NCBI GenBank assembly: GCA_937922595.1
Contig: CALAIY010000035.1
Coordinates: forward strand, 1 to 41,971
Length of the DNA: 41,971 bases
Reading direction: 5' to 3'
Origin: an uncultured Verrucomicrobiales bacterium
GTDB lineage: Bacteria > Verrucomicrobiota > Verrucomicrobiia > Verrucomicrobiales > DEV007
Part shown: positions 15,869 to 24,273 of the stretch, one piece after another
How the letters are laid out: each line of letters starts with the position of its first letter
Position numbering within the stretch: the first letter of the stretch is position 1
Notes under the pieces: generated by a model
The model's database searches: none
Seen by the model: only the letters and a program-made list of their open reading frames with translations
Told to the model about the DNA's origin: nothing
Program-made: the position numbers and the translations under genes

Positions 15869-17140
15869 ATGTCCACGCCCCTTCAGTCCAAACTCGAAAT
15901 CCTCGCCGACGCTGCAAAATACGATGCGTCATGCGCCAGCTCCGGCGCAAAACCGCGCAATTCCATCGCGGGCACCGGCGTAGGATCGGCCGGCGGTGCC
16001 GGGATCTGCCACTCCTACGCCCCCGACGGACGCTGCATCTCGCTGCTCAAAGTTCTCCTCACAAACGTCTGCCTCTACGACTGTCACTATTGTATCAACC
16101 GCCGCTCCTCGAATGTCCGCCGCGCTCGATTCACCCCCGAGGAAGTCGTGAAGCTCACCCTCGATTTCTACAAGCGGAATTACATCGAAGGGCTTTTCCT
16201 TAGCAGCGGAATCGTGCGCGATGCCGATTACACCATGGAGCTCGTCGTTCGCGTCGCCAAGCTCCTCCGCGAAGAGCATGATTTTCGGGGTTACATCCAC
16301 CTCAAAACGATCCCCGAAGCCTCCCAGCATCTCATCGAAGAAGCCGGGCGCTATGCCGATCGCATCAGCATCAATGTGGAACTTCCCACAGAAGAGAGCA
16401 TCAAGAAGCTCGCTCCCGAGAAGGATCTACGCCGCACCCAGCAGGCCATGGCAGGCATTCGCAGCCGCATCGAAGAATCCAATGAAGATCGCTCCGCGCG
16501 TAAGCCACGTTACGCAAACGGCCAAAGCACCCAAATGATCGTAGGTGCCGATACCTCCGATGATAGCGCCATCCTCACGCGTTCCAATCACCTCTATACC
16601 TCCTACAAGCTCCGTCGCGTCTACTACTCTGCCTTCAGCCCAATTCCTGACTCCTCGGCAATACTTCCCTCAGTCTCACCGCCGCTCATTCGTGAGCACC
16701 GTCTTTACCAGGCGGATTGGCTACTGCGGTTCTACGGTTTCGAAGTCGGTGAAATCACCCCGAAAGATGGAGCCGATGCCGGGAAGCTCGACCTCGATAT
16801 CGATCCCAAACTCGCCTGGGCACTTCGCAATCGCCACCGCTTCCCCATCAATATTGGCCGCGCTCCGCTCGATGAACTCTACCGCATCCCCGGCCTCGGC
16901 GTGCGCAATGCCAAGCGCATCGTCTCCGCGCGGCGCTACTCCGCCCTCCGGCTCGAAGACCTCGTCAAAATGCGGGTAAACATCAAAAAGTGTCTCCCAT
17001 TCATCATCACCTCCGATCACCAACCCTCCCGCCTCGGGCTTGATAGCGATCGGCTCCGGGCACAGTTTCAGCCGAAGGCGAAACAGCTCGAATTTGAGTT
17101 TGGCAGCGCCAAGGAAAGTGCGCGCACCGGCCAGGTCTGA
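15869..17140 (+). CDS. Putative DNA modification/repair radical SAM protein (UDG-linked family)
   Basis: A 423-residue radical S-adenosylmethionine protein. The iron-sulfur motif is C68-x3-C72-x2-C75 (CLYDCHYC), followed by the glycine-rich FLSSGIV region. After the SAM barrel, residues near 200-240 hold the TQMIVGADTSDDSAI segment. A helix-hairpin-helix, YRIPGLGVRNAKRIVSARRY (about 340-360), points to DNA binding. This domain order and the partner gene match the family described as putative DNA modification/repair radical SAM protein linked to UDG (TIGR03916-type). The reaction is not known to me. The stop overlaps the next start as TGATG, so the two products are made together. Its promoter carries the TGTTC-N4-GAACA palindrome, suggesting SOS control. 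The gene is distinct from spore photoproduct lyase, although both are rSAM. Confidence 0.9.
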   Translation: MSTPLQSKLEILADAAKYDASCASSGAKPRNSIAGTGVGSAGGAGICHSYAPDGRCISLLKVLLTNVCLYDCHYCINRRSSNVRRARFTPEEVVKLTLDFYKRNYIEGLFLSSGIVRDADYTMELVVRVAKLLREEHDFRGYIHLKTIPEASQHLIEEAGRYADRISINVELPTEESIKKLAPEKDLRRTQQAMAGIRSRIEESNEDRSARKPRYANGQSTQMIVGADTSDDSAILTRSNHLYTSYKLRRVYYSAFSPIPDSSAILPSVSPPLIREHRLYQADWLLRFYGFEVGEITPKDGADAGKLDLDIDPKLAWALRNRHRFPINIGRAPLDELYRIPGLGVRNAKRIVSARRYSALRLEDLVKMRVNIKKCLPFIITSDHQPSRLGLDSDRLRAQFQPKAKQLEFEFGSAKESARTGQV

Positions 17141-18612
17141 TGCGTACCGTCTCCATTGATCCCGGCTTTGATTCATGGCGTGAAAAAGCGCGCGATCTGA
17201 TCCTCGCCAAAGTCCCTCCTGAAGAAATTGCCTGGAATGATTCGTCAAATTCAGAAGATTCGCTATTCGCCGACCTCGAGTCAATCAATGAGCAAAAAGG
17301 TAATTTCTCCGCACCAAGAGCGTTCGTAGATTTTGCGCAGCTCGTCGCGTGCCACCGAAATCCCGACCGATGGGCGCGGCTCTATTCTGTCCTCTACCGA
17401 ATCAAAATAGGTGGCGACCGGGATCTGCTCAAAAAGCACACCGATCACGAAATTCACACACTCGAAATGATGGCCAAAGCCGTCCGCCGCGACCGCCATA
17501 AGATGAAGGCGTTCGTTCGCTTTCGAAAGGTCGGGGAAACGGCTGATACCAAGCGCGAGCAATTTGTCGCCTGGTTCGAGCCTGATCATCATATCGTCGA
17601 ACTCACCGCGCCCTTCTTCGTTAAGCGTTTCACAGGAATGGACTGGAGTATTCTCACGCCTGAAAAATCAATTCACTGGGATGGGGAAGAACTCCACGTC
17701 ACCGATGGTGTCGATAAATCCCAGGCTCCCACCGAAGATGCTCTCGACGACCTCTGGCGCGGCTACTACAAAAGCATTTTCAATCCTGCGCGGCTCAAGG
17801 TCAAAGCCATGCAGGCCGAGATGCCCAAGAAGTATTGGAAGAATCTCCCTGAGGCTCCGCTCATCCAGGAACTCATCCAAGCGGCCTCCACCCGCCGCGA
17901 TGCCATGGTCGCCGCAGAAGCCACCATTCCCACGCCCGTTCCAAAAAACGCCTACATCCAGTCTCTCCACACTCTCAAGGACGCCCCTCAGCTCAGTGAA
18001 ATTCCGCTCGATCCTGGAGACCAATCACTCTCTGCAATGGCGAAAGTCGCCGCCACTTGCCGAGCCTGCCCACTCTGGGAAAATGCCACCCAGACAGTCT
18101 TCGGTGAAGGTCCAGAAAACGCCCGCCTCATGATCGTAGGCGAGCAACCTGGCGACACTGAAGACCTCCAAGGAAAGCCATTCGTTGGCCCTGCGGGGCA
18201 GCTTTTGAATGAGTGTCTCGCTGCTGCCGGGATCGATCGCTCCGCGGCCTATCTCACGAATGCCGTGAAGCACTTTAAGTGGAAGCCCTCGCCCGCAGGG
18301 GCTGGCCGCAAGCGCCGCCTCCATGAATCCCCCGATCAATTCGAAGTCTCCGCGTGCAAGCCATGGCTCCAAGCTGAGATCGCTCGCATTGCGCCGAATA
18401 CCATCATTCTCCTAGGAGCCACCGCAGCCCGTGCCGTCATTCGGCCCGACTTCAAAATCACCAAAGAGCGCGGTCTCATCGAGCAATCTCAGCTAGCGCC
18501 ACGCGTCATCGCCACGGTCCACCCCTCGTATCTTTTGCGTCTTCCTGATGTGGAGCGCCGAAAGCAAGAAGCATTGCAATTCGTCCAGGACCTCAAGCTC
18601 GCCGTATCCTGA
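17140..18612 (+). CDS. DUF4130-UdgX fusion: uracil-DNA glycosylase superfamily crosslinking protein
   Basis: A 490-residue two-part protein. Residues about 1-260 form the DUF4130 domain (rSAM-linked), with ARLYSVLYRIKIGG and FVKRFTGMDWSILTP segments. Residues about 300-490 are a UdgX-type uracil-DNA glycosylase domain: C307-x2-C310 (CRACPLW), motif A GEQPG at 334-338, GPAGQLLNECL at 351-360, the UdgX insertion KRRLH at 391-395, C406 (ACKPWL) and HPSYLLR at 461-467. In mycobacterial UdgX the His of this KRRxH loop attacks the abasic sugar and gives a covalent protein-DNA adduct after uracil removal. That His is present here (H395), so crosslinking activity is predicted. The start overlaps the rSAM stop by one base (TGATG). 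I infer a repair or lesion-marking function in partnership with the rSAM protein. Confidence 0.93.
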   Translation: MRTVSIDPGFDSWREKARDLILAKVPPEEIAWNDSSNSEDSLFADLESINEQKGNFSAPRAFVDFAQLVACHRNPDRWARLYSVLYRIKIGGDRDLLKKHTDHEIHTLEMMAKAVRRDRHKMKAFVRFRKVGETADTKREQFVAWFEPDHHIVELTAPFFVKRFTGMDWSILTPEKSIHWDGEELHVTDGVDKSQAPTEDALDDLWRGYYKSIFNPARLKVKAMQAEMPKKYWKNLPEAPLIQELIQAASTRRDAMVAAEATIPTPVPKNAYIQSLHTLKDAPQLSEIPLDPGDQSLSAMAKVAATCRACPLWENATQTVFGEGPENARLMIVGEQPGDTEDLQGKPFVGPAGQLLNECLAAAGIDRSAAYLTNAVKHFKWKPSPAGAGRKRRLHESPDQFEVSACKPWLQAEIARIAPNTIILLGATAARAVIRPDFKITKERGLIEQSQLAPRVIATVHPSYLLRLPDVERRKQEALQFVQDLKLAVS

Positions 18613-18619
18613 AGTAATC

Positions 18620-19354
18620 GTGCCCACGCCCACCCATTCTCAGCGCACTGAGCTGCAAAACCGCCCTCCCGGAAGACCTGTCATGAGGCAGCGCTGGGAC
18701 GACCTCCTCTTTCTCCACTGGGAAATTGAACCAGCTCTCATCCAGGCAACCCTGCCTCCGGGGCTCACTGTAGATCTTCATCATGGTAAAGCTTACATCG
18801 CCATCGTTCCCTTCAAGATGCGCGCCGTTCGGCCTGCTGGGCTGTTTCCCGTGCCTTGGATCTCAAATTTCCTCGAATCAAACGTCCGCACCTACGTTCA
18901 TGATGATACCGGCACTCCTGGGGTCTGGTTCTACTCCCTAGATACCGATCGGTGGCTTGCGCATTGGATTGCTAAGACCTTTTTTAGCCTACCTTATGTC
19001 TGGTCGGCAATGTCTGAGGAGGCGCTAAAGTACACCCTCACAAGATTTGGTGAAGATACTGCAATATATGACTTTAATTCAGAATCTGATCTGAGTTCCG
19101 CAGATTCGGGCAGTCTCGAATTTTTCCTCCTTGAGCGCTATCTTCTCTACAGTTACTCCGCTTCACGGAAACAGCTCTATCAAGGTCGCGTCCACCACGA
19201 GCCTTATGCGTTCGCCGCTGTAAGCAACCTTACCTTCGATCCAACTCCCATCGCCTGGAATGGATTTTCCGCACCCCAGGAAAATCCTATTCACGCCTGC
19301 TTTAGCCCCGGCGTTGCCGTGGAGATCTTCCCAATTCAAAAGCTTCCTTCCTGA
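18620..19354 (+). CDS. DUF2071 / YqjF family protein
   Basis: A 244-residue cytoplasmic protein of the YqjF/DUF2071 family, whose function is unknown. The diagnostic N-terminal part MRQRWDDLLFLHWEIEPAL is followed by LPPGLTVDLHHGKAYIAIVP, then FPVPWISNFLESNVRTYVHD and GVWFYSLDTDRWLAHWIA. GTG at 18620 is chosen as start because family members carry about 20 residues before the RQRW motif; ATG at 18683 is the alternative. It begins 7 bases after the UdgX-fusion gene, so it is likely in the same transcript and could be under the same control. Third positions become more T/A-rich in the middle (around 18960-19150) than in the genes before it. Confidence 0.85.
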   Translation: MPTPTHSQRTELQNRPPGRPVMRQRWDDLLFLHWEIEPALIQATLPPGLTVDLHHGKAYIAIVPFKMRAVRPAGLFPVPWISNFLESNVRTYVHDDTGTPGVWFYSLDTDRWLAHWIAKTFFSLPYVWSAMSEEALKYTLTRFGEDTAIYDFNSESDLSSADSGSLEFFLLERYLLYSYSASRKQLYQGRVHHEPYAFAAVSNLTFDPTPIAWNGFSAPQENPIHACFSPGVAVEIFPIQKLPS

Positions 19355-19375
19355 AAAACGGTGCTAGCAGTCTTT

Positions 19376-19555
19376 ATGACACTCGAACAGGGCCAGATTT
19401 GGAAAAAAGGAAAAGAATACTACCGCATCGTGCGGTGGGCGCGGACAGAGATCGAATTCAAGACCATGGCAAATCCAACAACGAAAGAAGGGGAGCTGCG
19501 AACGGTGACAAAAAAGGAGTTTTGCCGGATGCTCAAAGGGGCTGCGCTGGCTTAG
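19376..19555 (+). CDS. Small conserved-looking hypothetical protein (59 aa)
   Basis: Begins MTLEQGQIWKKGKEYYRIVR and continues as a basic, beta-rich protein ending EFCRMLKGAALA. No signal peptide or membrane segment is visible. The segment EQGQIWKKGKEYYRIV resembles small SH3/Tudor-like barrel proteins that start with xGqvWk, but I cannot name the family. It follows DUF2071 by 21 bases and its stop overlaps the convergent PHP gene by 4 bases (19552-19555). GTG at 19361 is a possible longer start. Confidence 0.6.
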   Translation: MTLEQGQIWKKGKEYYRIVRWARTEIEFKTMANPTTKEGELRTVTKKEFCRMLKGAALA

Positions 19556-20373
19556 GAGGATTCTTTCACCAGCGAGTCTCGAGCATCGCCAATCAAAATA
19601 TCCACCCGCTCGCGTTCGATGAACGTCGAGGTGTGGGTGAATCCTGATTGTTCGATTACAGCGAGGGCTTCTTCGAAATCGGCAGCGACACGGTAGGGGA
19701 TGTGCGCATCGGATCCGATCACGACCGGAATGTTTCTAGCGGCCATCATGCGAAGGATTTGCGGTCCAGGATTCATTTCGGGATAGCGCTTGTTGAGGCC
19801 TGAGGTGTTCAGCTCCATGGCGACGCCCGATTTTGCGACGCGATCGAGGCAAGTGCCGATGTGGTCTTCGAGATCATCGATGAGGTAGTAGGTCGGATCT
19901 TGGTTTTTGATAAGATCGGGGTGCGCGAGAGTATCGAAGAGCCCAGTTTCAGCGGAATCGGCGAGATGGGTGAAGTAGAGTTTTTGAAAGGCGGCGAGAT
20001 CATCATCCCAATAGGCCTCCATATACTCGGGGCCGAAGTAGTGCACCGAGCCGAGGCAGTGGGAAAACGTGGGGTTCTCGCGGTGGAGTTTTTCAATCCA
20101 ATCCTCCATGCCGGGGAAGTAATCGGATTCCATGCCCACGCGCACCTCAAGCTTCCCTTCGAATTCTTCCGCGCACTGTTTGATGAGTTCGTGATAGACC
20201 GGGAGTTGCTCTTCATCCATTCTTACGCGTGGCCACCAGCCCTTGGGCATTGGGCTATGGCAGGTGAAGGTAATCCCCTTGAGGCCACGCTTTACGGCGT
20301 GCGCAGCGTATTCTTCGGGGGCGCCTAGGGCGTGCTTGCACAGAGGGGTGTGCATGTGGGCGTCGTAAATCAT
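19552..20373 (-). CDS. PHP-domain phosphatase, histidinol-phosphatase type
   Basis: A 273-residue PHP-domain metal phosphoesterase of the HisK/HisJ type, which hydrolyses histidinol phosphate in histidine synthesis or a related sugar phosphate. Metal-site residues appear in DAHMHTPLCKHALG (start), TFTCHSPMP, GMESDYFPG, GSVHYFG, DTLAHPDLIK, AMELNTSG and VIGSDAHIPY, in the order expected for the family. The short length and lack of other domains fit HisK. No other histidine gene is nearby, so the exact substrate is open. The minus-strand leader contains the AACTGAAAACT mini-repeat immediately before ATG. Confidence 0.88.
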   Translation of the reverse strand: MIYDAHMHTPLCKHALGAPEEYAAHAVKRGLKGITFTCHSPMPKGWWPRVRMDEEQLPVYHELIKQCAEEFEGKLEVRVGMESDYFPGMEDWIEKLHRENPTFSHCLGSVHYFGPEYMEAYWDDDLAAFQKLYFTHLADSAETGLFDTLAHPDLIKNQDPTYYLIDDLEDHIGTCLDRVAKSGVAMELNTSGLNKRYPEMNPGPQILRMMAARNIPVVIGSDAHIPYRVAADFEEALAVIEQSGFTHTSTFIERERVDILIGDARDSLVKESS

Positions 20374-20377
20374 TAAG

Positions 20378-20405
20378 AGTTTTCAGTTGGCAGTTTTCAG
20401 TTTTC
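20378..20405. repeat. Short direct repeat AGTTTTCAGTT x2 at the PHP gene start
   Basis: AGTTTTCAGTT occurs at 20378-20388 and 20392-20402, separated by GGC, with a further partial TTTTC. The array directly abuts the ATG (20373) of the minus-strand PHP gene and so forms its leader. It is one of several low-complexity mini-repeats placed at gene edges in the window. Confidence 0.7.
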
Positions 20406-20454
20406 GGGGCCGTAGTATAGGGACACCTCTTCATTCTAAACCTCTTTCTTAATC

Positions 20455-21483
20455 ATGTCTCATCTTGCTCCTAAACTTCACAATGCAATGTGGCCTGGCC
20501 TCGTCGGAAAAGGAGATGGTGAAGGCATGGAGCCGCCAATCAGTTTGGAGCGGATGCTCGAGCTCACCGCGAATGCTGAGGTCGATGGCCAGAAATTCGA
20601 GGGTGTGGATTATTTCCTTTTTCATCCGCACACGGACCCAGATGCTAGCGAAGACGAGTTGCGTCGGATCGCCGATCTGATTGCTTCGAAGAATCTCAAT
20701 GTAGGCTCGGTGGTCGCGCCGATTTGGAAGGGCACCGTCGGCGATTCCGCGATGGGCGACAAAGAGGCGCGTGGCAAATATATCCTCGCGATCAAGAAGG
20801 CTTGTCGCATCGCGAAAATATTCAATGAACACGGTGTGCGCCAATACGGAGCTATTCGGATCGATTCCGCGACGAGCGTCCAAGAGTGGGCCGTCGACCC
20901 CAAAGAGGGCACGAAGGTCATTGCTGAGACGTTTCGCGAAGCGGGGCGGATTGCGGCGGATCACGGAGAGCGCCTTGTCGCAGAGGGGGAGATCTGCTGG
21001 GGTGGAATGCACGGATGGAAATCGATGCTCGAACTCCTTGAGCGGGTGGACATGCCGGAAATTGTCGGCTTTCAGGCGGATCTTGCCCACAGCTACCTCT
21101 ATCTCTTAGGCTACAATGCGCCAGAGCAGCGCTTACTCAAAGAGGGCTATTCCGAAGATGAATTCTGGGCGGCTTATAAGGAAATGACAGATGCTCTGCG
21201 TCCGTGGACTTTTGATTTCCACGTCGCTCAGAATGATGGCTCCGTGCACGGGGCAGGTGATCATGATAAGACGGGTCGCCACTGCGCAGCCGATGATCCG
21301 AATGGTAAACTCGATATCGTAAAGTGCTCAGGCTATTGGCTCGAGGGTGCTGCCGAGCGTGGGATGAAGCACATCTGCTGGGATGGCTGCATGTTCCCTA
21401 ATGCAATTTTGGAGCAGCAGGAAACGTGGAACGTGATCCTTAAGTCAATGATGGCTGTGCGCGATGCGCACGGCTGGGCGTAA
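20455..21483 (+). CDS. TIM-barrel sugar isomerase/epimerase family protein
   Basis: A 342-residue protein of the sugar-phosphate isomerase/epimerase (AP endonuclease 2-like, xylose-isomerase-like) TIM-barrel superfamily. Metal/substrate-type segments are visible: [46 protein letters not shown] (Glu and His), [14 protein letters not shown] (Asp and His), [14 protein letters not shown] and [12 protein letters not shown]. No signal peptide. It probably isomerises or dehydrates a cytoplasmic sugar; the substrate is unknown. Proteins of this kind are abundant in Verrucomicrobia and Planctomycetes. The leader is C/T-rich (CTAAACCTCTTTCTT) without a Shine-Dalgarno sequence. Confidence 0.88.
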   Translation: MSHLAPKLHNAMWPGLVGKGDGEGMEPPISLERMLELTANAEVDGQKFEGVDYFLFHPHTDPDASEDELRRIADLIASKNLNVGSVVAPIWKGTVGDSAMGDKEARGKYILAIKKACRIAKIFNEHGVRQYGAIRIDSATSVQEWAVDPKEGTKVIAETFREAGRIAADHGERLVAEGEICWGGMHGWKSMLELLERVDMPEIVGFQADLAHSYLYLLGYNAPEQRLLKEGYSEDEFWAAYKEMTDALRPWTFDFHVAQNDGSVHGAGDHDKTGRHCAADDPNGKLDIVKCSGYWLEGAAERGMKHICWDGCMFPNAILEQQETWNVILKSMMAVRDAHGWA

Positions 21484-21503
21484 AGGAGAGGCTGAACTTC
21501 CGA

Positions 21504-22529
21504 TTAGGAGAATTTACAGCCGTCGAGAAGGCCATCGAGGTAGCGCGTGATTTGAATCAGTGCCTTCTTCTCGTCCGAATCATCCAGGACGTCGAGATCG
21601 GCTCGTGCTTCCACGAGGATTCCGTGTGCTGTATTCAGAGCGTCTTCGAGGGCCCCATCGTAATCTGCGATTCCTGCGAGGGTGCTGATGTCGATCGGCT
21701 CTTTCTCCAGAAGAATGCGGCCTAGCTTCTCGCGCTGCGGGGTGCTGGCGCGGTTGATAAGATTGAGAATCGGGAGAGTGAGTTTTCCTTTCTGGAGATC
21801 TGTCCCGAGAGTCTTCCCAATTTCGTCTTCATCTCCCACGAGGTCGATGCAGTCGTCGTAAATCTGGTATGCGGTGCCGAGTCGGTTGCCGAAATCACGC
21901 ATCCGAAGCTGGATTTCTTCGCTGGCTCCATTCAGGCGAGCGCCCACTTGCATTGCTGCGGCGAAGAGTGCCGCCGTTTTCATGCGAATAATTTTGTAGT
22001 AATCCTCGTCGCTGAGATTGAGGTCGAAGCGGCGTTGCGTCTGGAGGATTTCGCCCTGGCAGACATCGAGCGCGGATTGTGCGATGAGGCGGTTTACCTG
22101 GACGTCTTCGAAAGTCGTCGCAAGCCGGAGGCCGTGAGCAAAGAGGCAGTCTCCAAGGAGCACGCTGATGGTGCTTCCCCATTTAGCGCTCGCAGTGGGG
22201 GCTCCGCGGCGGATGTCGGCTCCGTCCATGATATCGTCGTGCACGAGGCTGGCGATGTGGACGAGCTCAAGGATCACTCCGAGGCGGCGGTGCTCATCGG
22301 TTGAGCCTCCGGTGGCTCCTCCAATGAGAGTGGACAGAGCGGGCCGAATGCGCTTGCCGCTGGTGCCGCAGACGTAGGCGACATAGCCTTCCACTGCTGG
22401 ATCGAACTCCTTGGCTTGCGCCAGGATTTCGGACTCAACCGCCTCCAAATCCTCGCGGACGAGATCGAATGGAAATTCGAGGCTGCTGGGCAGCTCGGTG
22501 GCTGGGGCGGTGGTGGTTTCCTGGCTCAT
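21504..22529 (-). CDS. Long-chain all-trans polyprenyl diphosphate synthase
   Basis: A 341-residue trans-prenyltransferase that extends farnesyl or geranylgeranyl diphosphate with isopentenyl diphosphate for the quinone side chain. The first Asp-rich motif is DDIMD (98-102) in the ELVHIASLVHDDIMDGADIR stretch. The second is DDCID (225-229) in YQIYDDCIDLVGDED. GKRIRPAL (58-65) carries the phosphate-binding residues. The residue five before the first motif is Ala93, small, which by the known rule permits long products (C40 or so); exact length not predictable. This gene has one of the few recognisable Shine-Dalgarno sequences in the window: AGGAG, 8 bases before ATG. Confidence 0.94.
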   Translation of the reverse strand: MSQETTTAPATELPSSLEFPFDLVREDLEAVESEILAQAKEFDPAVEGYVAYVCGTSGKRIRPALSTLIGGATGGSTDEHRRLGVILELVHIASLVHDDIMDGADIRRGAPTASAKWGSTISVLLGDCLFAHGLRLATTFEDVQVNRLIAQSALDVCQGEILQTQRRFDLNLSDEDYYKIIRMKTAALFAAAMQVGARLNGASEEIQLRMRDFGNRLGTAYQIYDDCIDLVGDEDEIGKTLGTDLQKGKLTLPILNLINRASTPQREKLGRILLEKEPIDISTLAGIADYDGALEDALNTAHGILVEARADLDVLDDSDEKKALIQITRYLDGLLDGCKFS

Positions 22530-22625
22530 GAAATTGACTCCTGTGAGGGCTACGCTGGGGGCAAGATCCTCGGACTCGACTTTGTGAAAAATTTCACAAG
22601 CAGTTTAAGACGGGGTCCAGGGAAG

Positions 22626-23552
22626 TCAATTGGAGGCCGCGCAGAAGGCGGCGAGTGTCTTCGCATTGGGAAGTCCTGCGCGGCCTCCAAGAGCTGCTGC
22701 GGTGAGCGAAGCTGCGGCGCTGGCATCTTCGGCGCATTCTTGGTCGGATTTTCCAATCAGGAGCCCTCGAAGAAAAACTCCATGAAAGCAATCTCCACAA
22801 CCTGTGGTGTCTATGATGGATTTTATGTGTTTTGCTGAGCAGTGAAACGGTGGGTTTCCACGTCTCAGAATCCAACTTCCTTGCGCTCCGTCGGTAATGA
22901 TGAGCAGTTCGGCCTTGGTGCGACGCGCCAAATTTTCGATGAGGGCTGAAGGTTTATTCATTTCGCCGCAGGCGGCTTCCGCGAATTGGCGCGCTACGAT
23001 AAGGATATCGGCACTAAATGCCAGGGGGGCAATCGCTTCGCGAAAACGTCCGGCACCGCCGTCGAAGGAAATAAGAGTGGATGCCTCGGTAGCGATTCCA
23101 GCGGCTTCGGTCGCGGCCTCGAGGTGGCGTCCATTTAGGTGCAGGATTTCTGCTGCCGCGATCGCGGTTTTATCTGAGGTGCTGAGAGTGAGTAAGGGAC
23201 CCTCGGCCGGGCGGAAGTGAATTGTGCGTTCGCCAGTATTCTCGCAGACATGAATTGTTGCTAATGCTGAGCGTATTGCGTGGCGTTCTTCCGGAATGAT
23301 TACTCCTTCTTTGGCAAGCTCAGTGGCGATGATCTGGCCGGCAAAATCGTCTGCGAGTGTATCGATGAGCTGGGTCGGAATTCCTAGCCGTGAAGCTGCC
23401 ACGAGTGCGGTTGCCACTGGACCACCTCCGGTAAACAGAATTTCTTCGGCTTCGCATACCGAGCCCGGTTCGGGCGTCTTGGCGAGGGTTAAGCAATCGA
23501 GAGTGGCAGCTCCGATGCCAACCATTTTTGCGGGTGTGTCTCTGGAATCCAT
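22626..23552 (-). CDS. PfkB-family carbohydrate kinase
   Basis: A 308-residue ribokinase/PfkB-type kinase phosphorylating a sugar or nucleoside-like substrate. It has the N-terminal GIGAATLDCLTLAK and the substrate-lid GGGPVATALVAASRLG (about 39-54). The C-terminal DTTGCGDCFHGVFLRGLL signature (about 247-264) holds the catalytic base Asp and anion hole. The canonical DTTGAGDxF has Cys here in place of Ala. The substrate cannot be read from the sequence. It is 96 bases from the polyprenyl synthase gene. The leader before ATG is C/T-rich. The next gene upstream diverges. Confidence 0.92.
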   Translation of the reverse strand: MDSRDTPAKMVGIGAATLDCLTLAKTPEPGSVCEAEEILFTGGGPVATALVAASRLGIPTQLIDTLADDFAGQIIATELAKEGVIIPEERHAIRSALATIHVCENTGERTIHFRPAEGPLLTLSTSDKTAIAAAEILHLNGRHLEAATEAAGIATEASTLISFDGGAGRFREAIAPLAFSADILIVARQFAEAACGEMNKPSALIENLARRTKAELLIITDGAQGSWILRRGNPPFHCSAKHIKSIIDTTGCGDCFHGVFLRGLLIGKSDQECAEDASAAASLTAAALGGRAGLPNAKTLAAFCAASN

Positions 23553-23585
23553 TTGTCAGGGTGGGAGGTTCGGGCACTCTCATGC

Positions 23586-23885
23586 ATGATTACCGATCTA
23601 GCCTCCTTCAAAAATTCCGTGGAATCCGATTCTGAGCCGCCTGCAGATCTTTCCCCCGAACTCAAATCAATGTGGTACGCAGGAAAAGGAGAGTGGGAAG
23701 CCTCGCACAATATTGCCCAGGACATTCCCACGAAGACAGGCTCCTGGATCCACGCCCATCTTCATCTCGTAGAAGGAGACTCATGGAATGCGGGCTACTG
23801 GTACACCAAAGCAGGGAAACCCGCTTCCAGCCCCGAAGAGATTCCCGCTGAATGGGATAAGATCGTGACGGCTCTTCTCAAATAG
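23586..23885 (+). CDS. Conserved hypothetical protein, Trp/His-rich (99 aa)
   Basis: I recognise a widespread small-protein pattern but no assigned function: MWYAGKGEWEASHNIAQDIP, then GSWIHAHLHLVEGDSWNAGY and WYTKAGKPASS. The conserved HAHLH and clustered Trp suggest a compact metal- or ligand-binding fold. No signal peptide, so cytoplasmic. ATG at 23586 is chosen because the conserved sequence follows soon after. Its stop overlaps the end of the convergent membrane-protein gene by 8 bases. Divergent from the PfkB gene with a 33-base gap. Confidence 0.75.
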   Translation: MITDLASFKNSVESDSEPPADLSPELKSMWYAGKGEWEASHNIAQDIPTKTGSWIHAHLHLVEGDSWNAGYWYTKAGKPASSPEEIPAEWDKIVTALLK

Positions 23886-24228
23886 TTCCCTCCGGCTCCC
23901 GCCCGGCACGTGCTGCGCGACGGTTCCAGAAAAAAATCGTCACGCAGGTGAACCACACAAAAAAGCCGATCAAAAACCAAGCGTAGACCATCGCCCAGCC
24001 GCCGAATGTAGGTGGTAATGCTGTCCCAAAAATGAGCCGTTTCACTGCCCACGCCGCCTCGAACCACGCCGCGAAACAAAGCGCCATGAGGAGTTTTCGC
24101 CGCAGGCGGATCGGCTGGGACTTGTCCTTCGGGCGCAGGAAGACGAACGGCCACCAGATCGCCTTTGAGTCGGCGAGCCGATTATGCTGGCGTTCGATGT
24201 GGTCGAGCAGGGAAGGGGAAGGCGGCAT
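23878..24228 (-). CDS. Small two-helix membrane protein, unknown function
   Basis: A 116-residue protein with a basic, charged N-terminal part of about 45 residues (HIERQHNRLADSKAIWWPFV then RPKDKSQPIRLRRKLL). Two hydrophobic segments follow, about 46-67 (LLMALCFAAWFEAAWAV) and about 78-100 (WAMVYAWFLIGFFVWFTCV). The tail FFWNRRAARAGREPEGTI is basic. It is predicted to be an inner-membrane protein. I do not recognise the family. Divergent from the glycosyltransferase gene and convergent with the 99-residue protein. Confidence 0.65.
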   Translation of the reverse strand: MPPSPSLLDHIERQHNRLADSKAIWWPFVFLRPKDKSQPIRLRRKLLMALCFAAWFEAAWAVKRLIFGTALPPTFGGWAMVYAWFLIGFFVWFTCVTIFFWNRRAARAGREPEGTI

Positions 24229-24273
24229 CGGGGAGCGGAAGTGTCCGTTCTACGCAAAATTGCAGGTCACAGG

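Noticed and set aside
20449..21090. A 213-codon frame opposite the TIM-barrel isomerase
   Set aside because: Antisense shadow; no conserved segment and no leader.
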